Positions 54,890 through 62,766 of a stretch of DNA of 64,000 bases are shown here, one piece after another (position 1 is the stretch's first letter; every line of letters starts with the position of its first letter). The notes under the pieces were generated by a model. It was not told the origin of the DNA and searched no databases. It saw only the letters and a list, made by a program, of their open reading frames with translations. Source of the stretch: Candidatus Pseudobacter hemicellulosilyticus. GTDB lineage: Bacteria > Bacteroidota > Bacteroidia > Chitinophagales > Chitinophagaceae. The position numbers and the translations under genes were made by a program. The stretch spans positions 124,001 through 188,000 of the forward strand of contig CP119311.1 of the NCBI GenBank assembly GCA_029202545.1, in the 5' to 3' direction.

Positions 54890-57253
54890 TCAGAACCTGT
54901 ACGCCACATTGACCAGGAACTGGCGTGTAGGTTGCGGGCTGGCCCAGGAGTCATAGAGCCAGTATTTTTCATTGGTGACATTATTCAGTTTCAGCGCCAC
55001 CCTGTATTTGGGCTGATCATAGAATACAGTGGCGTCAAACTTATGGTAACCGGGAACGGTGAAGCTGTTGACGTCATTCATATAGCTATCGCTCACCGCA
55101 TTGCCGCCGAAGCCAATACCGAAGCCGGTGGCACGGCCCTGCATTACCTTATAGCTGAACCAGAAGCTGCCGGTATGCGCCGGTGTAGAAGCAGGATGCT
55201 TTCCTTCATTGGCAGCTGCTTTGGTGATCTTGCTTTCATTGTAGCCATAACCAAAGATCATGTGCAGGCCACGGAAAGGATTGGCGATCAGGTCGGCCTC
55301 AATACCCTTGCTTTCCTGGGTGCCATCCTGGATAGAGAAGATCTCGCCGGGCACGGCACGTACTTTATCCTTCACTTCAATATTATAGTAGCTCAGTGAA
55401 CCGGAGAGCTTGCCTTTCAGCAGTTCCAGTTTCACACCGCCTTCATACTGGTTGGCCTGCTCGGGATCAAAGAGCTTACGATCAGTGGGATCAGCGCTGT
55501 TCACGCCAGGCGATACAAAGGAATAGCCGTTCATATAGTTACCGAATACAGAGAGTTTTTCCGGGATCAGCTGGTATACCACACCGAATTTGGGTGATAC
55601 GCCGGTCCTGTTGAAATCCTCGTACTCGCTCTTATAATGGTCTACCCGTACACTGGCCATGGCCAGCAGCTGCGGTGTGATATTGATCACATCAGATGCA
55701 TAGGCGCTATAGCTTTCCAGGTTCCTTTTGTTGGCAGTATAGGTCAGTGCGCTCAGCCTTTGCTGGTAACTGGCTTCGGACATATAAATAGAAGCGGGTG
55801 TAGTATTCATGCCAATGGTAGGCAGGTTCAGCGTAGCGCGGCGGTCAGTAGTAGTGATCTGGGTATAGTCCAGGCCCACTACCAGGCGGTTGCGCATACT
55901 GCCCAGCAGGAAGTCGCCAATGAAATTCTGCTGGAACTGGTTCACCCCAAAAGTGCTGGGGATATGCATGAAGCGGCGGGACATGCTGTCGTTCTTGCTC
56001 ACCAGCAGGAAAAGATAGTTGGCGTTGTTCTCTGTGTTGGCAAAGGAGAAGGCAGTCTGGGAGGTCCAGGTCTCACTTAGCTTATAGGTAGCTTTCAGGT
56101 AGGCGTTCACAATATTGGCAGTGCTGAGGATCTCATCACTGGCGTAGGACTTACTGAAATCCAGCCCAAGGCCGTCAATAGCTGTAGCTGTAGCCCCATT
56201 GCCGCTCAGGCCCATATAGGTGGTGTTCCTTTTGGTCTTGAAGAGTTCCAGTTCGGCGTCCAGGGTGAGCCTGTCGTTCACGATATATTTAAAAGTGGGT
56301 GTGAAAGCAAAAGTGTTTGCCTTGCCATAATCCTGGAAGCTGCCTTCCTTATGTGCTACGGCATTGGCGCGGAACAGCAGGGTCTTGTCGTCATTCAGCG
56401 GGGTATTGATATCCACGGTGAAACGGCTGAGGCCCCAGCTGCCAGCTGTATACCCTACTTCTCCTTTGAACCGGTCATGCGCCTGTTTGGTAACACGGTT
56501 CACCAGACCGCCATAGGAGATCATGGTAGAACCAAAGAGGGTACCGGAAGGTCCTTTGATCACTTCGATCCTTTCCAGGTTGACCGGATCGGAAAGAGAA
56601 ACAAAGTTGGTCACCATGCCATTGCGGATGGCGCCGGCGGCATGGGAGCCACTGAAGCCGCGCATACGCAGGGAAAGACCAATACCACCGGAGCCTACGC
56701 CCACCGTTACGTTGTTCACGCCGGGTGCGGTGATCAGGGAGCTTTTGAAATCAGTGGCCACCTGCTCTTCCAGCAGTTCCTTGGGCACTACAGTATAGAT
56801 CTGGGGATTCTCCAGGTTGTTCAGCGGTATGCGGGCCACATAATCACTTTTCTTTTTGGCGAATTTGTCAGCAGCGGATACCACCACTACTTCCTGCAGT
56901 TCGGCCACATCTTCAGAGAGGGTGATCACCCCGGCGGTAGTGGTAACGCCGGCTTTCACAGTGGCCTGGATGGTCTGCGTTTTCAGGCCAATGAAAGAGG
57001 CTTCAATAGTATAGGTACCTGGGCTTACCTGCTCAAAGCGGTAACGGCCCTGTGCATCGGTCACAGCGCCTTTGCCGGTCCCTTTTAAAATAAGGTTGAT
57101 GCTTTCCACCGGCTTGCCGTCGGCAGAGTTGACCTGTCCTTCAATACGGCCCTTGCTGTGCTCCTGTGCCAGGAGCAGGACCGGTGAAAAAATAAATAGT
57201 AATAGTAGTGGGTAAAGCAGTGCAAAAATTCGTTTTGGTGTGTTGCGGGTCAT
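54890..57253 (-). CDS. TonB-dependent siderophore-type receptor with carboxypeptidase regulatory domain
   Basis: The ATG at 57253 (MTRNTPKRIF) gives a signal peptide (LLYPLLLLFIFSPVLLLAQ); the longer frame is not needed. The 787-residue protein then has a carboxypeptidase-regulatory-like domain (GRIEGQVNSADGKPVESINL, about 35-120), a TonB box/plug (VVVVSAADKFAKKKSDY, PQIYTVVPKELLEEQ, VNNVTVGVGSGGIGLSLRMRGF, GPSGTLFGSTMISYGGLVNRVTK) and a barrel ending in AYRF. The pattern matches the TonB-dependent siderophore receptor family. It heads an operon with PepSY and hydrolase genes, so ferric siderophore uptake is likely; the exact siderophore cannot be told. Confidence 0.92.
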   Translation of the reverse strand: MTRNTPKRIFALLYPLLLLFIFSPVLLLAQEHSKGRIEGQVNSADGKPVESINLILKGTGKGAVTDAQGRYRFEQVSPGTYTIEASFIGLKTQTIQATVKAGVTTTAGVITLSEDVAELQEVVVVSAADKFAKKKSDYVARIPLNNLENPQIYTVVPKELLEEQVATDFKSSLITAPGVNNVTVGVGSGGIGLSLRMRGFSGSHAAGAIRNGMVTNFVSLSDPVNLERIEVIKGPSGTLFGSTMISYGGLVNRVTKQAHDRFKGEVGYTAGSWGLSRFTVDINTPLNDDKTLLFRANAVAHKEGSFQDYGKANTFAFTPTFKYIVNDRLTLDAELELFKTKRNTTYMGLSGNGATATAIDGLGLDFSKSYASDEILSTANIVNAYLKATYKLSETWTSQTAFSFANTENNANYLFLLVSKNDSMSRRFMHIPSTFGVNQFQQNFIGDFLLGSMRNRLVVGLDYTQITTTDRRATLNLPTIGMNTTPASIYMSEASYQQRLSALTYTANKRNLESYSAYASDVINITPQLLAMASVRVDHYKSEYEDFNRTGVSPKFGVVYQLIPEKLSVFGNYMNGYSFVSPGVNSADPTDRKLFDPEQANQYEGGVKLELLKGKLSGSLSYYNIEVKDKVRAVPGEIFSIQDGTQESKGIEADLIANPFRGLHMIFGYGYNESKITKAAANEGKHPASTPAHTGSFWFSYKVMQGRATGFGIGFGGNAVSDSYMNDVNSFTVPGYHKFDATVFYDQPKYRVALKLNNVTNEKYWLYDSWASPQPTRQFLVNVAYRF

Positions 57254-57519
57254 GTGCTGGTTAGTTATTAGGTTTAGCCGGATAATTTTTACCAGGTGCA
57301 AAAATATCAGGCTGCGGTAAGAACCAACTGCGTAAAAAGGAAAACAGTTTACGCAAAAAGGAATTGCCGCTGAACCAGCAGGGTCAATGTTTGAACTGCA
57401 ATAAACAACAACTGAAACGCAGGTGGGACAGGTATTTCCGGGGGACTATTTAATGTTTCAACAACTATTTTTTGGTTCGTCCCAATTTCCCCGGCTGTCT
57501 TTTCCGGCCCCTGCCCTGG
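57254..57519. other. Gap between the EEP gene and the siderophore receptor
   Basis: About 265 bases. It holds the promoter of the receptor and a copy of the TTGGTTCGTCCCAA motif (57473-57486). No gene or clear terminator is seen. Confidence 0.5.
57473..57486 (+). repeat. Copy of the dispersed TTGGTTCGTCCCAA motif
   Basis: Exact 14-base copy; it lies 34 bases past the stop of the minus-strand EEP gene, like the copy after the RND operon. Confidence 0.6.
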
Positions 57520-58347
57520 CTATTTTATATTGCTCCAGGTCAGGGCTGCAAAGAAAGGCAGGTGATCAGAAGCATAGTGTTCCTGGGGCACCTGTTCCCG
57601 CAAGCTGTGCAGACCGGCACCCTTGCTATAGACAATATAATCTATCCGCCGGCGTGGTGTCAGCACAGGGATGGTGGGGTGTTTTTGCTGACTGGCATCG
57701 GTGAATTGTTGCAGCAGGTTGCGCACAGAGGCCGTGGTATCCACTGCATTGAAATCGCCGCCCAGGATCACCGGAGCAGGGAGGCCACTGGTAAGCTCTC
57801 TGATCTTTTCCACCTGCAGCTGGCGGTTCTGTTCACTCACCACATCCAGGTGGGTAGCGCCAAAATAGCATTCCTTCCCTTGGGGCAACTGGACTTTTAC
57901 CAGGGCCAGTATCCGGTCTTCCGATCTTACCGTACTGACCTTCGGCAAAGGATGGGTGGCAGCTTCTTTAATGGGATACCTGGACAGGATGCCCAGTCCA
58001 TAGGCGCCGCCTTCATAGGGAATAGCATGGCCATAGTAATAGTGCATGCCCAGCTTGTCCGCCAGCGCCTTTAACTGGAACACACCGCCTGAACGCAGGG
58101 TAACACTGTCCAGTTCCTGCAAGGCCACCAGGTGGGGATCCAGGCGCCGGATGATATTGGCAATGGAATCCAGGTCAATGACGCCTTTGGGCTTATCCGG
58201 CTGATTGCCGTGATGGATATTGTAGGTCATCACGCGCAGTTCTTCCGAACCGGCAGCGCTGTTCTTAGCAGTACGGCAGCTGCTGATGGCCAGCAGGCCC
58301 AGCAGGATCAGGCAGGCATTCCTGCGTAGTAAAGCGGGTGTTTGCAT
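57520..58347 (-). CDS. Endonuclease/exonuclease/phosphatase (EEP) family lipoprotein
   Basis: The ATG at 58347 (MQTPALLRRNACL) gives a lipoprotein signal (LLAISSC). The 275-residue protein has all the EEP active-site blocks: MTYNIHHGN, VALQELD (metal-binding Glu), FGATHLDV, VILGGDFNAVD (Asn, Asp), RIDYIVYS and the final ASDHLPFFAAL (Asp, His). It hydrolyses phosphodiester or phosphomonoester bonds of an unknown substrate in the periplasm or on the surface. A second EEP gene lies in the same SusCD locus with the lipoprotein gene between them. The gap to that gene is 115 bases. Confidence 0.9.
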   Translation of the reverse strand: MQTPALLRRNACLILLGLLAISSCRTAKNSAAGSEELRVMTYNIHHGNQPDKPKGVIDLDSIANIIRRLDPHLVALQELDSVTLRSGGVFQLKALADKLGMHYYYGHAIPYEGGAYGLGILSRYPIKEAATHPLPKVSTVRSEDRILALVKVQLPQGKECYFGATHLDVVSEQNRQLQVEKIRELTSGLPAPVILGGDFNAVDTTASVRNLLQQFTDASQQKHPTIPVLTPRRRIDYIVYSKGAGLHSLREQVPQEHYASDHLPFFAALTWSNIK

Positions 58348-58462
58348 AGCGTTGCAATTTACGGTCAACCGGCAGTATGCTGATCACCGGAGGCGGCAAA
58401 AAAGCAGTCACCCGCCAGTGGCGGGCGACTGCACAGCATTTATTGGTAACCCGGGTAAACCA

Positions 58463-60100
58463 TTATGGGTTGTAATCTATAGCAGAAGCATTGTACCTGG
58501 TCCGGTTGTCTTCTGCCGGGAATTTAATATCGAAGGTAACGGTGGCCACTTCATTGACCACGCTATAGGATCTTACTATCAATATAGCGAAGGCCTGGTT
58601 ATTGGTAGGACTGAAACTACCCCAGCCAATGATCAGCCCCTGGCCAACAGCCAGCCCATCGTTAAAGCGGCGGTTGGTGGTCACCACATTGTAGTTCTCC
58701 CCACCGGAAGCCACGGGTGCAATGATCTTTTGCTCCAGGAATTTAGTCAGCTGTCCATCCCAGCTGAGGGAATCAAAAGAAACAGGGTTGACGCCGGCCC
58801 GGTTGGTGCTTACCAGGCTATAGGTGGCCTTTGTAAAGCCAGTCATATAAGGCGCCATGGCCGTAGTATAGGCGGCGCCTGCATTCCAGGCAGCAGCCGA
58901 GATCAGGCGGAAGCTGGTAGCCGAATATTTGATCAGCGCAAAGTCCAGCATCATATGATTGGCCGCCGCCGTACTGTTATCAAATACATAAGGCGGCTGA
59001 TAAGCAGCAAACCAGTTGTTCTTCCCGGCGCCAAGGGCGGAGGTCAGGGTGATATTCTGCAGGTGTACCAGTTTATTATAGATATTTCCTACAATATATT
59101 CCACATTGCGGGTGATCCCGCCTTCGTTCTCCCCGGTGATCCGGATAGCCTGGATACCCTGGGCGCCGGCATAGGAAATGCTGAAAGGAAAATCATCTTT
59201 CACTTCGCCCAATGCAATATTGGTTTCCGCACCATACACGCCATTGGTCTTTATTGCATAGCTCAGGTTGGTCATAAAGGAACCGGAGAAGATCCTGCCC
59301 CTGAGGGTATTGTCCACACCGGCATACACTACCGGAATGGCTGTCTGCTGGCCGTCCAGGCTGATGGTGACATCATCATCCACCACGGTGCCGATCCGGA
59401 ACGTGTCCACAGCTTTACCATCATACACATTGGCGGCACGTACAATAATAGCCGATAAGCCTTTCTCTACAGTGACACCAATATTGAAAGGCATATTATG
59501 CGGATCAGTGATAGTCACCGTTGTTTCCGGCGCTGTGACACCATCCGTGATAGTTGTATAGGTAACGGCTTTCAGCTCATGCTCGGAACTGATAGTACCT
59601 TCCAGGGACAGCAGCTTATTTTCGAACACTGATTCCCGGTAGCGGACCCCGTCCTTGAAACTGAGTACGGGACTATTGCGCACATTTTTGGGAACAATAT
59701 GGATCTCGGTGCTGGTATTACGACCGTCAAAGGCAATGATCACCAACTCTACCAGGTTGTTCTGTACAGTGAACCGGATATCCTGCTCTACAGTTGTGGG
59801 CAGCTCCTTTGAATCATAATAGACCGGTGTGCCCGAGGTAGTACCATTGGCAGTACGGGTAATAAAGAAATAGGCCAGGCGGCGGATACCTTTATCGGAG
59901 ATTACTTTTACCGGTATCACCAGCTCAGTGCCTACGTTCAGGTTATCTACATTCTCCCATTGCTCATCAATAGTAATGGTAGGACCAGTTTCTGCAATGG
60001 GGTCTTTTGAACAACCAGCCAGGGCCAGGAGCAGCCAGCAGCAGGCCATCCAGCGCAGGGGCAGCATTTTACCGGCGGTTTGGAAGCAGGAAGTTATCAT
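58463..60100 (-). CDS. Lipoprotein with Ig-like repeats, SusE/F-like position
   Basis: The ATG at 60100 overlaps the stop of the preceding EEP gene by four bases (ATGA), indicating coupled translation. The 545-residue protein starts with a lipoprotein signal (WLLLALAGC) and contains several beta-sandwich-like repeats (LNVGTELVIPVKVISDKGIRRLAYF, VRYRESVFENKLLSLEGTI, LRGRIFSGSFMTNLSYAI) followed by a C-terminal domain rich in aromatic residues (NNWFAAYQPPYVFDN, LIIGWGSFSPTNNQAF). I do not recognise the family. In other SusCD loci a third surface lipoprotein binds the substrate, and its place here suggests that role. Confidence 0.75.
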   Translation of the reverse strand: MITSCFQTAGKMLPLRWMACCWLLLALAGCSKDPIAETGPTITIDEQWENVDNLNVGTELVIPVKVISDKGIRRLAYFFITRTANGTTSGTPVYYDSKELPTTVEQDIRFTVQNNLVELVIIAFDGRNTSTEIHIVPKNVRNSPVLSFKDGVRYRESVFENKLLSLEGTISSEHELKAVTYTTITDGVTAPETTVTITDPHNMPFNIGVTVEKGLSAIIVRAANVYDGKAVDTFRIGTVVDDDVTISLDGQQTAIPVVYAGVDNTLRGRIFSGSFMTNLSYAIKTNGVYGAETNIALGEVKDDFPFSISYAGAQGIQAIRITGENEGGITRNVEYIVGNIYNKLVHLQNITLTSALGAGKNNWFAAYQPPYVFDNSTAAANHMMLDFALIKYSATSFRLISAAAWNAGAAYTTAMAPYMTGFTKATYSLVSTNRAGVNPVSFDSLSWDGQLTKFLEQKIIAPVASGGENYNVVTTNRRFNDGLAVGQGLIIGWGSFSPTNNQAFAILIVRSYSVVNEVATVTFDIKFPAEDNRTRYNASAIDYNP

Positions 60101-60978
60101 CTGTTAAATTTTAAATTGGCCACTACGGGCAAATGATCTGACGCATAGGGTTCGCTGATCACGGTATGGCTCTGCACGCTGAAGGCAGCAGCAGGCCGGA
60201 AAGCCAGGTGATCTATCTGGGAGGTTGGGCTCTGGGCGCTATAGGTATTGCCGCAGCCGCCGGTGCAGGTACGCGTGAACGTGGCATCCCATACGGAGAA
60301 GAAATCGGTAGCGGAGGGATTCTCGTTCAGGTCGCCGCCCACCAGCACAGCAGTCTCTTCCCTGCCCAGGATATTGGTCACTTCTTTTACCTGCTGTACC
60401 CTGCTGCCGTTGCTGTTGTGCTGCAGGTGGGTAACCCCTACTACCAGGGAATCAATACCGGGCAGGTCAACGATAGCTGTGCCCAGCACTCTTTGTTCAT
60501 GATCGGCCTGCTCTTTGGTCAGGAAATATTTCTTGATGCTCTTCAGCGGATACTTACTCAGGATGGCTACGCCATAGAAACCTTTCTGGTAACTGATGGC
60601 CGAAAAGAAAGCCACGTTACGGCTGGTGCGGGTGGCCAGGTCCTGCGCCTGATCGCCGCTATACCCGTCACGACCGGTGTTCTTATCTACTTCCTGCAGG
60701 AAGATGATATCGGCATCCGAATCATTGATCACTTTGGCAATGGCGGCCACATCTACGGTGCCCGGCGCTGAAGGCGGGGAACAGTGGCGGATATTATAGG
60801 TCATATACCGGATGCCGGCCAGTTTGTCCTGCGCATCATTCTTGCCGCCATGGGTGGCGTCACTATTCACCAGCTCCACGCGGGTGGCAGGCCCATCGGG
60901 CATATACGGGTCTTTATTACAGGCAGCCAGCAGGACGAAGGCCGCCAGGAAAAAGGGTATGGTTCTTTGCATCATCAT
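60097..60978 (-). CDS. Endonuclease/exonuclease/phosphatase (EEP) family lipoprotein
   Basis: The 293-residue protein has a lipoprotein signal (IPFFLAAFVLLAAC) and the complete EEP set: MTYNIRHCSP, IIFLQEVDKNTGRDG, VGVTHLQHN, VLVGGDLNENP, QIDHLAF and ASDHLPVVANL. The reaction is metal-dependent phosphoester hydrolysis. It is 8 bases after SusD and overlaps the following lipoprotein gene by 4 bases. It is a paralogue of the EEP gene at 57520-58347, from which it differs clearly in the segments between the motifs. Confidence 0.9.
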   Translation of the reverse strand: MMMQRTIPFFLAAFVLLAACNKDPYMPDGPATRVELVNSDATHGGKNDAQDKLAGIRYMTYNIRHCSPPSAPGTVDVAAIAKVINDSDADIIFLQEVDKNTGRDGYSGDQAQDLATRTSRNVAFFSAISYQKGFYGVAILSKYPLKSIKKYFLTKEQADHEQRVLGTAIVDLPGIDSLVVGVTHLQHNSNGSRVQQVKEVTNILGREETAVLVGGDLNENPSATDFFSVWDATFTRTCTGGCGNTYSAQSPTSQIDHLAFRPAAAFSVQSHTVISEPYASDHLPVVANLKFNR

Positions 60979-60986
60979 ATCGGGAG

Positions 60987-62747
60987 TTATTTCCAGTTAG
61001 GATTTTGTTCCAGCGCAGGATTGAGGGTCAGCTGATCAATCGGCAGCGGGTAGAGATAGTCTTTGGTCTCATCAAATTTCTTGATGATGTTCCGGTTGGT
61101 AAGGATATACCCGCTGGTACCTTCGGACAGCTCACTCACGGCAATCTGGTAAGGACCGGTGGCGGGGGGCTGGCTGCCGGAATAGATCTCCACATCCCGG
61201 GAGCCGTTCTGGTCCAGATCGTAGAAACCAGCGCCAGGGAAATACATGCCCTGGAAGGGCAGGGCCAGCAGCTGGCCTTCTTTCCAGCGCATCAGGTCTT
61301 CCCAGCGGAAACCATTCTCCATCACCAGCTCAATACGGCGCTCCCGCCTGATCTCCAGGATCACGCCTTTATTGGCGCCGCTGACATTGACATATTGCTG
61401 CGCCAGGTAAGGATCCGGGCTGGCATTGGCGGCGGCCATATCAATATTGGGCATGCCCACGCGATCCCGGATGAGTTTGATGGAATTATTGAGGTCTGTC
61501 TGGTCCAGCGTACCCAGCTCCGCTTTGGCTTCTGCATAGTTGAGCAGCACTTCAGCATAGCGGAAGAGGGTGAGGTCCTGGACCGACTGGCCGCTCACAT
61601 CCATACTGGTATTGTTCATCCACTTGACGGGCTGGTAGCCGGTCATGGTAGATTCAAAATCCGGGGCCAGCGCCTGGGTACCGCCTATCCGGGTATAACC
61701 CGGCGTGCGGATAGTCTGCGCCAGCCGGGGGTCACGGCCCTGCACTTCTTCATAGAACTGCATGGTCTGATAACCGGCCTTATCGGTAAAGCGGCTGCCA
61801 TCACTCATGAGGTAGCTGTTGACCAGTTTCTTTTCCATTCCGGGTTTGCCCTGTGTCCGGGCTACCAGGTAGAACTGCACATCATGCTTGAGGTTCAGCT
61901 CGGCGGAATAACGCCGGCCCAGGATGATTTCGGCAGCGCCTGTTTCCAGGGTCATGGAAGCAAACAGGTCCTGGTAGGGTTTACCGGAAGGACCATTGGT
62001 ACCCCTGAAGATGGAATACATATTGCTGTTCATCAGGTGCTGTGATGCGGACACGCTTTCATTGAGGTAACGGTCTGCATCGGGCATACTGAACTCGGTA
62101 TGGTATTTCCGCCAGCTGCCTTCATAGAGGCAGATCCTGGATTTCAGGGCCAGGGCCGTCCACTTGGTCACTCTTTCCAGGCTCTTGCTGCTGCTGTCCA
62201 GGTGGGCAATGGCAAAGTTGATATCATTCAGGACGGAATCCATGATCAGCACACGCGGATCCCTTTTCTTATAGAGGGCTTCCTGGTCTGTAGTGGCAAT
62301 CACTTTATTGTACCAGGGCACATCGCCAAAGCGCTGCACTTTCCTGAAATAGAACCAGGCGCGGAAGAACCTGGCCAGGCCAATGTATTTATCCCGGACC
62401 ACTGCATCGGGGTAATTGATCACGTTATCGGCAGTGAGCAGGAAATTGATAGTGCGCAGCGCGTCCCAGTCCCAGCCGCCGCCGGTGGCGGGCACCAGGC
62501 GGTTGCCGGCTACTTCTGAAGTAACAGACGATTTGACAATATTATCTGCCGACTCGCCATACACATCAGTGCCGCCCTGCAGGTCAGTATAGAAATTATT
62601 GGTATAGCTGATGAAATCATTCTCCGACTGAAAAAAAGTGGGCGGGGAGACGGCGCTGGTGGGATAACGTTCCAGGAAATCCTTGTTACAGGCGGTCATC
62701 AGTATTCCCGTGATCACTGTCAGGAACAACAGACTGTTCTTTTTCAT
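60987..62747 (-). CDS. SusD/RagB-type surface lipoprotein (EEP locus)
   Basis: The ATG at 62747 (MKKNSLLFLTVIT) gives a lipoprotein signal (GILMTAC), favoured over a longer frame. The 586-residue protein shows the SusD pattern: YPTSAVSPPTFFQSENDF, RFFRAWFYFRKVQRFGDVPW, ALALKSRICLYEGSW, LFRYAEVLLNYAEAKAELG, ILEIRRERRIELVMENGFRWEDLMRWKEG and C-terminal YLYPLPIDQLTLNPALEQNPNW. It would bind the nutrient above the SusC channel encoded 20 bases upstream. Confidence 0.95.
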   Translation of the reverse strand: MKKNSLLFLTVITGILMTACNKDFLERYPTSAVSPPTFFQSENDFISYTNNFYTDLQGGTDVYGESADNIVKSSVTSEVAGNRLVPATGGGWDWDALRTINFLLTADNVINYPDAVVRDKYIGLARFFRAWFYFRKVQRFGDVPWYNKVIATTDQEALYKKRDPRVLIMDSVLNDINFAIAHLDSSSKSLERVTKWTALALKSRICLYEGSWRKYHTEFSMPDADRYLNESVSASQHLMNSNMYSIFRGTNGPSGKPYQDLFASMTLETGAAEIILGRRYSAELNLKHDVQFYLVARTQGKPGMEKKLVNSYLMSDGSRFTDKAGYQTMQFYEEVQGRDPRLAQTIRTPGYTRIGGTQALAPDFESTMTGYQPVKWMNNTSMDVSGQSVQDLTLFRYAEVLLNYAEAKAELGTLDQTDLNNSIKLIRDRVGMPNIDMAAANASPDPYLAQQYVNVSGANKGVILEIRRERRIELVMENGFRWEDLMRWKEGQLLALPFQGMYFPGAGFYDLDQNGSRDVEIYSGSQPPATGPYQIAVSELSEGTSGYILTNRNIIKKFDETKDYLYPLPIDQLTLNPALEQNPNWK

Positions 62748-62766
62748 ATTCGAATACTGTTGGTGG

